From: Pseudomonadota bacterium | GTDB lineage: Bacteria > Pseudomonadota > Alphaproteobacteria > Rhizobiales > Beijerinckiaceae | Direction of reading: 5' to 3' | NCBI GenBank assembly: GCA_023452965.1 | Contig: JAEXUU010000263.1 | Coordinates: 1 to 6,302, forward strand | DNA length: 6,302 nt | Shown here: piece after piece, positions 1 to 4,826 of the stretch | How the letters are laid out: each line of letters begins with the position of its first letter | Numbering within the stretch: the stretch's first letter is position 1 | Program-made: the position numbers and the translations under genes | The notes under the pieces: generated by a model | Told to the model about the DNA's origin: nothing | Seen by the model: the letters and a program-made list of their open reading frames with translations, nothing else | The model's database searches: none

Positions 1-417
1 CTGGCCGATCATCTGGGTGGCCGGCGCGCTGCGCAGCGAGGCGCGCATGCGCCCGAGCAGCAAGAGCAGGGGGCCGGCCGCCTTGAGCATTGGATTGGCG
101 TTCGGCGTGAGCATCTGCTCGCGCTTCGGCAGGGCTTGCGGGGCATAGCCCGGTGGAGGCGGGGCGCTCGGCCGCGGGGTCGAGAGCCACTCCTCGCCGC
201 CGGGAACGCCGGGTGAGGGCGGCGCGGCATGCGGGTACTGGGGCGCCGTCGACGGGTTGTAGCCATAGGGCGAGGCCGGCTGCGGCGGGTAGCCCGGCGT
301 GGCGGCCTGGGGATCGGGGCCTGACGGTGGAGGCGCTCGCCTTCCGGCGGGGTTCGGCTTGATGATCGTTCGGTCCGAGCGGCCGAACGGATCGTACGGC
401 GAGCCCTTGTCGCTCAT
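1..417 (-). CDS. tssL: TssL (DotU/IcmH family), T6SS membrane-complex protein, N-terminal part, cut by window edge
   Basis: The frame runs without a stop from ATG at 417-415 to base 1, giving the first 139 residues; the rest lies off the left edge. Residues 1-27 (MSDKGSPYDPFGRSDRTIIK, then PNPAGRR) match the usual opening of alphaproteobacterial TssL proteins, with a DPFG and an RT-I-PNPxGRR element. Residues 28-97 are a Pro/Gly/Ala/Tyr-rich, probably disordered linker. From residue 107 (NPMLKAAGPLLLLLGRMR) the sequence enters the start of the conserved helical DotU/IcmH cytoplasmic domain. TssL is an inner-membrane protein with a C-terminal anchor; with TssM and TssJ it forms the trans-envelope complex, and its cytoplasmic domain contacts the baseplate. 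Its ATG overlaps the TGA of tssK by 4 bp (ATGA), so translation is probably coupled. The transmembrane helix and any C-terminal OmpA-like domain are not visible here. Confidence 0.9.
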   Translation of the reverse strand, partial: MSDKGSPYDPFGRSDRTIIKPNPAGRRAPPPSGPDPQAATPGYPPQPASPYGYNPSTAPQYPHAAPPSPGVPGGEEWLSTPRPSAPPPPGYAPQALPKREQMLTPNANPMLKAAGPLLLLLGRMRASLRSAPATQMIGQ

Positions 418-1751
418 CTCCTGCCCTCGAGCACGGCCCAGAGCTCCATTTCGAGGTCGGGCCAGTCACCTGAGAAGTGCATGCCGATCGAACTTGCCGT
501 GCTGAACTCCGGCCAGAGCGGCGACGTGCGGTCGAGATAGAAGTAGACGTGGTCGGTCAGCGCCCGGAGCTGCGGCGGCGGCGTCGGCAGATGGACGAGG
601 TTGATGCCCGGCAGGTGGGCATGGACGATCTCGTTCATCTTGGTATTGGGGCCGACCTTGAAGAGATGCGGGAACTGCGCCTGGATCTCGGTCAGCGGCC
701 GGCGCGCCGCGACCTCGAGGATCAGCGTCGCATTGCGCACCAAGGCCCGGTCGCGGATAGTCGACATGAAGGCGTTGGGCGCACGCTCGACGATTTCGAG
801 GCGGATGGCGCGGCGGCCTAGCTGTGCCGAGAGAAAGTCCTGGATTTCGCGCACGACCGGCGTGAAGCAGCCTTCGAGGTCGTCATGATCATAGGTCGGG
901 TAATCGCGGGCGCGGCGCTCGGCGGTGGTGAAGGTGGCGAGCTCCCCGGCGATGGCAAGCAAGGTCACGAACAGGCGCTCGGGGTGCACGAAGCGCGAGC
1001 CGCGCATGTGCTTCAGCACCGGGATGTGCCGGTTGAGCATCTGCAGGATGAAGTAGTCGGCGCTCTGCAGGCCGCCGCCCGCCGTCGGGTCCGCAGCGTA
1101 GCGGGCAAGCTCTTCCAGCTTGTTGTCGATCCAGCCGATGACCCGGTCCATCCAGCCGTCGACGACCGGATGGGCCGAGCAGACCAGGATCGGCGGGGCG
1201 AACTTCTCGTCGAACAGGACGGCGCGATCGCGTACTTCCAGGATGCGGCCGAGGGCAAGGCCGACAAAGCCGGGCTTGGCGGTCTTGCGCAGCTCCAGCG
1301 CCATGCGCGGATGGGCGATGTCGATCTCCTCCTCGATCCGCAGCGAGGCGGTGGAGTCGATCAGCATTTCCGTGGACGGAAAGAAGCGGCTGGCGCTGCC
1401 GTTCAGGCTGTCCTCGACCTCGCGGGTATTGGCCGAGGCGAGCGGCAGCGAGAGCCAGGCGACCTGCCCCGCGGCATTGTCCGGCACTTCGATCGCCGGC
1501 GGCAGCGGCGAGTTGTCGGGCATGGCGAAGGGGGTGCCGTCCGGCATCACGCCGCCGGCGCGGCGCAGGCCGATGCGGCTTTGCTGGGCGAGGTCGCGGT
1601 CGATCTCCAGCACCGAAAACCCCCACGGGTAGGGCGTGGTGTGCCGGACGCGGTTTTCCAGCAGGTTCTCGAGGTAGCGGTCGTTCTGCTGCAGATGGTG
1701 CGGTCGCAGGAACAGGCCTTCAGACCAGACAACCTTGCTGTACCACGACAT
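414..1751 (-). CDS. tssK: TssK, T6SS baseplate subunit (VasE/ImpJ family)
   Basis: This is a complete 445-aa protein of normal TssK length. The N-terminus carries the family hallmark WSEGLFLRPHHLQQNDRY (residues 9-26). The C-terminal region, from about residue 355 (EIQAQFPHLFKVGP) to the end, has the typical pattern LPGINLVHLPTPPPQL, then YFYLDRTSPLW, then DLEMELWAV. In studied systems TssK is a trimeric cytoplasmic baseplate protein; its N-terminal part binds the TssF/TssG wedge and its C-terminal head binds the TssL/TssM membrane complex. The start is firm: a TAG stop lies in frame at 1775-1773 and the ATG at 1751 is the first start after it, with a weak GAG Shine-Dalgarno six bases upstream. 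The stop overlaps the tssL ATG. A divergent intergenic region lies upstream, so this gene probably begins the tssK-tssL transcription unit. No frameshift or unusual composition is seen. Confidence 0.97.
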   Translation of the reverse strand: MSWYSKVVWSEGLFLRPHHLQQNDRYLENLLENRVRHTTPYPWGFSVLEIDRDLAQQSRIGLRRAGGVMPDGTPFAMPDNSPLPPAIEVPDNAAGQVAWLSLPLASANTREVEDSLNGSASRFFPSTEMLIDSTASLRIEEEIDIAHPRMALELRKTAKPGFVGLALGRILEVRDRAVLFDEKFAPPILVCSAHPVVDGWMDRVIGWIDNKLEELARYAADPTAGGGLQSADYFILQMLNRHIPVLKHMRGSRFVHPERLFVTLLAIAGELATFTTAERRARDYPTYDHDDLEGCFTPVVREIQDFLSAQLGRRAIRLEIVERAPNAFMSTIRDRALVRNATLILEVAARRPLTEIQAQFPHLFKVGPNTKMNEIVHAHLPGINLVHLPTPPPQLRALTDHVYFYLDRTSPLWPEFSTASSIGMHFSGDWPDLEMELWAVLEGRR

Positions 1752-1795
1752 CCGGTTCTCGCTATCTCTAGGCTAGGGCAGAAGCATATACAGCT

Positions 1796-1825
1796 CGTCA
1801 ACCAGCGTCACCCTGCAACGTGACG
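1796..1825. promoter_or_regulatory. Candidate operator: CGTCA direct repeats plus CGTCAC/GTGACG inverted repeat
   Basis: CGTCA occurs at 1796-1800 and again at 1806-1810, exactly 10 bp apart, so on the same face of the helix. The second copy is also the left arm of a perfect inverted repeat, CGTCAC (1806-1811) and GTGACG (1820-1825), with an 8-bp spacer. The cluster lies 45-75 bp upstream of the tssK ATG, where a regulator could act. The repeats are directly visible; the operator role is inference, and the regulator is unknown. Confidence 0.35.
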
Positions 1826-1919
1826 TATTCGCGAGGCGCCACTTCAGCAGTCGGAAGCGCTTTCGCTGCGGCAGGGGTACGAAACCGTCGCAAGCCGGGG
1901 CAGATGGCTGTAGGTTGAC

Positions 1920-1933
1920 GGCTGCACGCAGCC
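1920..1933. repeat. Perfect inverted repeat GGCTGC-AC-GCAGCC
   Basis: Two 6-bp arms flank a 2-bp centre. The element directly follows a TTGACG hexamer (1915-1920) and sits about 20 bp before the ATG at 1954. It could be a protein-binding dyad in the promoter of the plus-strand gene. The loop is too short for a good RNA hairpin unless the inner pair opens, and no T-run follows, so a terminator is unlikely. Confidence 0.3.
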
Positions 1934-1953
1934 TTGTGTGGTGGAGCAGGAGC

Positions 1954-2022
1954 ATGATGCAGGCCTCACAAGCGCTGGATTGTGATCGCGGCGGGCGCTT
2001 TCAGGCCTTCCACGGCGTCTGA
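1954..2022 (+). CDS. Possible 22-codon leader ORF or displaced 5' end of the plus-strand gene
   Basis: The frame ATGATGCAG... encodes 22 residues (MMQASQALDCDRGGRFQAFH, then GV) and stops at TGA 2020-2022. It has the best ribosome-binding sequence in the region: GGAG at 1943-1946, seven bases before the ATG at 1954, and AGGAG at 1948-1952, four bases before the second ATG at 1957. The stop ends one base before the ATG at 2024, which opens the main frame, so translation could be coupled. Alternatively the two frames were once one: a +1 slip at GTC-T-GAG would join them as ...FHGVEMGK.... Nothing proves that it is expressed. Confidence 0.25.
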   Translation: MMQASQALDCDRGGRFQAFHGV

Positions 2023-2797
2023 GATGGGCAAGCGCAGCTCTCCCGATCCGGTTGTCGAGCAGGCCGAGTTCTTTCGGCTGGTGGAAGTCGAGCGTTTCCA
2101 GAGCGATCCGGACCTTGCGATCTGGCACGGACGCTCGCGCAATGCCCGGGTCGCGAAGGTGCTCGCCTTCATGGTCCTGATCCGGGCCCCCGGACGGCCC
2201 GGCAGGCCGCTGTCCGCGGCGCCGATGGTGGTCTGCAAAGGGGCCAGCCAGCAGTTCTTCAGCGCTACCGGCGACGATCAGGCCGCGCATCTGCTGCCGG
2301 GGCAGCTCTTGATCGACAATGCCGAGCCGTGGCTCTACCTGCAAGGCGAACCGGCCCGGCTGCTCCAGAACGAGTTCGCCTATGTCGAGCCCATCCACGC
2401 CAACTTCAACCGTGCGGACTGGTGGGCGGAGCGGAGCGGCATGGTCGAGGCCTTCGCCGATGCCTGCCGCGCGGTGCTGACGGGAACCGGCTCGCCCGAG
2501 CGCGATGTCGCCGACGCCTATGCCCGGATCTGGACGCCGGGAGCCCTGGCCGGGATCGCCGCCGGCGAGGCCGCGCTACGCGTCAAGCCGCAGGTGCCAG
2601 AGCTCGTCTTCGAGGAGCCCGACGGCACCAACCACAACATGATCGCGAACCTCGAGGAGAGAGGCACGGCGATGAACGAAAAGAGCCTGCGTAACCGCTT
2701 CGAGCAGTTGAGCATGCTCGATTACTATCGGGCGAGCTTCGACGAAACGCCGCGCGAGCTTGAGCCGCAGGCGATCCGCATGCTGCTTGGACTGTGA
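1982..2797 (+). CDS. Uncharacterised protein inserted in the T6SS cluster on the opposite strand
   Basis: This frame encodes 271 aa from GTG 1982, or 257 aa from ATG 2024 (residue 15). An in-frame TGA at 1955-1957 limits it upstream. Most third codon positions are G or C and the amino-acid composition is balanced, so this looks like the coding strand rather than an antisense shadow. I recognise no family. The predicted character is soluble: no signal peptide, and the only hydrophobic run (about 60-68, VLAFMVLIR) is too short for a membrane helix. A probably strand-rich middle (81-140) includes PGQLLIDNAEPWLYLQGEP and a Trp pair (DWWAER, 146-151). The last 50 residues are charged and probably helical (MNEKSLRNRFEQLSMLDYYR). 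Neither start has a Shine-Dalgarno sequence; the nearest good one serves another frame at 1954, so the true 5' end is uncertain. It is divergent from tssK and converges on tagH. It might be a T6SS effector, immunity or accessory protein, but only position suggests that. Confidence 0.7.
   Translation: MIAAGAFRPSTASEMGKRSSPDPVVEQAEFFRLVEVERFQSDPDLAIWHGRSRNARVAKVLAFMVLIRAPGRPGRPLSAAPMVVCKGASQQFFSATGDDQAAHLLPGQLLIDNAEPWLYLQGEPARLLQNEFAYVEPIHANFNRADWWAERSGMVEAFADACRAVLTGTGSPERDVADAYARIWTPGALAGIAAGEAALRVKPQVPELVFEEPDGTNHNMIANLEERGTAMNEKSLRNRFEQLSMLDYYRASFDETPRELEPQAIRMLLGL
2654..2664 (+). promoter_or_regulatory. Strong internal Shine-Dalgarno before an in-frame ATG
   Basis: The purine run GAGGAGAGAGG lies seven bases before ATG 2672, which is Met231 of the plus-strand gene. 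It is a better ribosome-binding site than that at either proposed start of the full-length gene. It uses an AGA arginine codon, which is usually rare in GC-rich genomes, so the purine run is less easily put down to normal codon choice. It could start a separate 41-aa product from 2672 to 2797. Confidence 0.35.
2672..2797 (+). CDS. Possible internal-start 41-aa C-terminal product of the plus-strand gene
   Basis: Starting at ATG 2672, in frame with the larger gene, the product would be a 41-aa charged, mainly helical peptide beginning MNEKSLRNRFEQLSMLDYYR and ending LEPQAIRMLLGL. The evidence is the strong Shine-Dalgarno at 2654-2664 with ideal spacing. It may be a real nested small protein, a remnant of two genes that fused, or a coincidence within one ordinary protein. 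There is no independent evidence of expression. Confidence 0.2.
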   Translation: MNEKSLRNRFEQLSMLDYYRASFDETPRELEPQAIRMLLGL

Positions 2798-2799
2798 GC

Positions 2800-2828
2800 G
2801 CGGTCAGGCTCAGCGACCGCCGCGGTCG
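2800..2828. terminator. Overlapping hairpins at the convergent 3' ends; possible bidirectional terminator
   Basis: GCGGTC (2800-2805) pairs with GACCGC (2815-2820) around a 9-base loop. The same right arm, extended as CGACCGC (2814-2820), also pairs with GCGGTCG (2822-2828), so the two stems are mutually exclusive. They cover the 12-bp gap between the plus-strand stop (2795-2797) and the tagH stop (2812-2810), plus the last tagH codons. The place is right for a bidirectional terminator, but there is no T-run on either strand, so intrinsic termination would be weak. Confidence 0.25.
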
Positions 2829-4183
2829 TAGCACTCGGCGAAATAGAGCATGAACGCGTCGACCAGTCCGTCCTCATAGGGGGCGGTCTTGGCCTCCCAC
2901 CGCGCGACATAGGCGTCCCAGAGCTTACTCTTGCGCGAGGAGAGCAGGCCTTCGAGGCCGCGCTCGGTACTGACGCTTTCCGAGACGGCCTGGGGATCGA
3001 GATCCTCGACCAGCATGCGCAGCGCGTGCTGCATGGCCGAGTAGGTCTTGATCTGGTGGATTTTCAGATCCTTGAAGCTCTCCTCGAACGCCTTCTGGGC
3101 GTTGAGATAGCCACTGGTCGGCCGTCCGAAGATCAGTTTCAGTGCATCGTCGATCGTCGGCGAGAACTTCAGCGGGTTGTTGTCCTGCGCCTGGATCATC
3201 GTCTGGTTGGCGCTGCGGGCAACCCGCTTGCTTTCGGCCCGCGCCGCCAGCAGCTGCTTCAGCTCGACCGCGATCAGCCGCATCAGCATGCCGGTCTGCT
3301 CGGCGAAGGCGCCGGGGTCCTGCCATGCAAGTTCCTCAGCCGGCAGGCCGGCGCCCCGCGCGAAGCGAGCGATGAACTCGGCCGGGGAGATCGCGGGCAC
3401 GCCTGCCGGAACAGGCTGAGGAGGCTGCGAGGGCGTCGGCGGCGTTTGATGGGGCGGCGCACCGAAGCCGGATGGCTGCGGGGCGGTGGTCACCGGCTCG
3501 CCCCAGGGATCGGCCGCCGGCGGCTGGCTTAGCGGCCGGCGTGGTGTCGGGATCGGGGCGATCGGCTCGGGTTCAGGCGCCGCTGGCGGTCGATAGGGCG
3601 CCCAGGCGAGATCGTCCTGCCGGGGCGGCGCGGGGGTAGGCGGCGGAGCAGAGGGGGTGAAGGACGGAGGGGCCGTGTCGGCGGGGTTGGGGATGTCGGC
3701 CGCCCAGTCGATGAAGCCGGCATGGACCGGCTTGTATTTGTGCGGCGGCATCAGGTCGCGGCGCGCGATCGGCGGAGCCTCGTCGCCGTTCCCGTCCCAG
3801 AGGGATTGTCCTGGCGGTGGCGGGGTGGGCGGGCGCTCGGCCATCGCGGCGGCCTGGCGGTCCGCCTCGTCGATGGTCACCGCGATGATGTAGTGGCCGA
3901 TCTCGAGCCGGTCGCCATGCTGCAGCCGATAGGGCGATTGCACCCTGTGGGCTGCGCCGTTGACGAAGGTGCCGTTGGTCGAGATGTCGCGCAGCCAATA
4001 GGCGTTGTCGCGATAGCGGATTTCGCAATGCCGGCCGGAAATGGCGCGCGTCGGGTCGGGCAGCGCCCAGTCGAGATGCGGGGCGCGGCCGATATCACGG
4101 CCGCGCCCTCCGCTCAATGTCACGCTGAGCGGGCCGCCATCGGGCAGCGAGGTCTCGTTCTCGATCGTCAGCGTCAGCGCCAT
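2810..4183 (-). CDS. tagH: TagH, T6SS-associated FHA-domain protein
   Basis: This is a complete 457-aa protein. Residues 1 to about 105 form an FHA domain with its phosphothreonine-binding residues intact: Gly32-Arg33, Ser49/Arg51-His52 (SGRHCEI), and Asn70-Gly71 in STNGTFVNG. Residues about 113-262 are a long Pro/Ala-rich linker, interrupted by a less simple stretch at 141-167 (RRDLMPPHKYKPVHAGFIDW, then AADIPNP). Residues about 264-457 are the TagH-type C-terminal domain, with NPLKFSPTIDDALKLIFGR (336-354) and AFEESFKDLKIHQIKTYSAM (365-384). In Pseudomonas-like systems the FHA protein (Fha1) is phosphorylated by PpkA, opposed by PppA, and promotes assembly; that role here is inferred, and no kinase or phosphatase is in the window. 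The ATG at 4183 is the first start after an in-frame TGA at 4207-4205; its ribosome-binding site is weak. It follows the DUF6931-like gene by 63 bp, probably in the same operon. Confidence 0.93.
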   Translation of the reverse strand: MALTLTIENETSLPDGGPLSVTLSGGRGRDIGRAPHLDWALPDPTRAISGRHCEIRYRDNAYWLRDISTNGTFVNGAAHRVQSPYRLQHGDRLEIGHYIIAVTIDEADRQAAAMAERPPTPPPPGQSLWDGNGDEAPPIARRDLMPPHKYKPVHAGFIDWAADIPNPADTAPPSFTPSAPPPTPAPPRQDDLAWAPYRPPAAPEPEPIAPIPTPRRPLSQPPAADPWGEPVTTAPQPSGFGAPPHQTPPTPSQPPQPVPAGVPAISPAEFIARFARGAGLPAEELAWQDPGAFAEQTGMLMRLIAVELKQLLAARAESKRVARSANQTMIQAQDNNPLKFSPTIDDALKLIFGRPTSGYLNAQKAFEESFKDLKIHQIKTYSAMQHALRMLVEDLDPQAVSESVSTERGLEGLLSSRKSKLWDAYVARWEAKTAPYEDGLVDAFMLYFAECYDRGGR

Positions 4184-4215
4184 CTGGAAATGCCCGTATC
4201 GCTGTCACAAGGCTT

Positions 4216-4230
4216 CCGCCGCTCCGGCGG
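4216..4230. repeat. GC-rich hairpin between the DUF6931-like gene and tagH
   Basis: CCGCCG (4216-4221) and CGGCGG (4225-4230) are perfect 6-bp arms around a 3-base loop (GAG in the minus-strand transcript). The hairpin lies in the 63-bp spacer, 16 bases after the upstream stop codon. No U-run follows, so it is unlikely to stop transcription fully. It could protect the upstream mRNA 3' end or cause partial attenuation before tagH. Confidence 0.35.
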
Positions 4231-4246
4231 CATGACCACGCCAGCT

Positions 4247-4804
4247 CTACGTCCGCGTTCCGCCGCCTTCGTCATCGACCAAACGAAAGCATGCTTCGAC
4301 GCAATTCCGCAATGCGGCATCACGCTCGCGCGCCGGAACACGGCCGAGCGCGGTTAACACCGCGATACGCGCCGTCTTGGCCGTGAGGTCGGGTGGGCAG
4401 GGGACCGCATGGTTCGCGAGCATGCTGCCGCCGGAATAGCCCGCTGCCCAGGCGACCCAGGTACCGGGCTCGGCACTGTCGCCGGCTTCGGCGGTATCGA
4501 GAGCGGCACGGCGCAGGGCGTCGCCGGGATCGCGAACCCAGGCCTCGGCGGCCTGCAGGCCGGGATCGGCCGATGCTCCGGATGGCCGCATGCGCTGGAC
4601 GCTCTGCAGGGCCCACCAGACGGCTTCGCGCCGCGGCAGTAGGAAGGCGCAGAAGCCAATGGCCTGCTGGGGCTCCGTCCCTGCCGCGAGGCGGGTGAGG
4701 AAGGTCAGAGGCGGCTCGGTGGTGGGCGGAGTGCCTACGAGCTGGCGCAGCGCCGGGAAGCTCTCGAAGACCTCGCGGGCCGAACTGAAGCGGAGGCGGG
4801 ACAT
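4247..4804 (-). CDS. DUF6931-like T6SS-associated protein
   Basis: This is a complete 185-aa, probably cytoplasmic, mostly helical protein of unknown biochemical function. The family is recognised by memory of its pattern: an N-terminal segment (FLTRLAAGTEPQQAIGFCAF, 35-54), the block LLPRREAVWWALQSVQ (55-70), AAEAWVRDPGDALRRAAL (85-102), and a small-residue loop followed by PPDLTAKTARIAVLTALGR (137-155). Such proteins occur in T6SS loci of several Proteobacteria, and this position between vgrG and tagH fits. There is no signal peptide or membrane helix, and no catalytic motif that I can name. The start ATG at 4804 is 22 bp after the vgrG stop, with only a weak GAG ribosome-binding element about six bases upstream, so it probably depends on vgrG transcription. 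The role in T6SS is inferred from context: an adaptor for VgrG loading or a partner of TagH are both possible. Confidence 0.75.
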   Translation of the reverse strand: MSRLRFSSAREVFESFPALRQLVGTPPTTEPPLTFLTRLAAGTEPQQAIGFCAFLLPRREAVWWALQSVQRMRPSGASADPGLQAAEAWVRDPGDALRRAALDTAEAGDSAEPGTWVAWAAGYSGGSMLANHAVPCPPDLTAKTARIAVLTALGRVPARERDAALRNCVEACFRLVDDEGGGTRT

Positions 4805-4826
4805 TTCTTGCTCGGCTGCACCTTGC

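Larger units (their letters stand above)
1752..1981. promoter_or_regulatory. Divergent intergenic region between tssK and the plus-strand unknown gene
   Basis: About 200-230 bp, depending on the start of the plus-strand gene, separate two divergent genes. It is the only spacer in the window long enough for two promoters, so it should carry the promoter for tssK-tssL and another for the plus-strand gene. I see repeated CGTCA/TGACG elements on the tssK side, a perfect 6-bp-arm dyad at 1920-1933, and a TTGACG hexamer on each strand (minus strand about 1801-1796, plus strand 1915-1920). A TATATG sequence lies on the minus strand at about 1790-1785. Neither TTGACG has a convincing -10 at 16-18 bp, so no sigma-70 promoter can be fixed. 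No good -24/-12 sigma-54 site was found. The promoter role is inferred from gene arrangement. Confidence 0.5.

Noticed and set aside
885..1823. Long open frame on the plus strand opposite tssK (312 codons)
   Set aside because: It is antisense to a certain tssK gene and is rich in Arg, Gly, Gln and Asp as expected from reading GC-rich codons backwards. It shows no recognisable domain.
1905..1919. Possible sigma-54 promoter (TGGC...TTGAC) in the divergent region
   Set aside because: The spacer is one base short and the -12 element lacks the essential GC. T6SS genes are often sigma-54 dependent, but this match is not good enough.
2124..2139. TGGCACG sequence like a sigma-54 -24 element
   Set aside because: It lies inside coding sequence and no TTGC follows at the right distance.
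1844..2398. Open frame of 184 codons on the minus strand opposite the unknown gene
   Set aside because: The plus-strand frame is longer, has the better codon pattern and more protein-like composition. The minus-strand product is Arg/Pro-rich and recognises no family.
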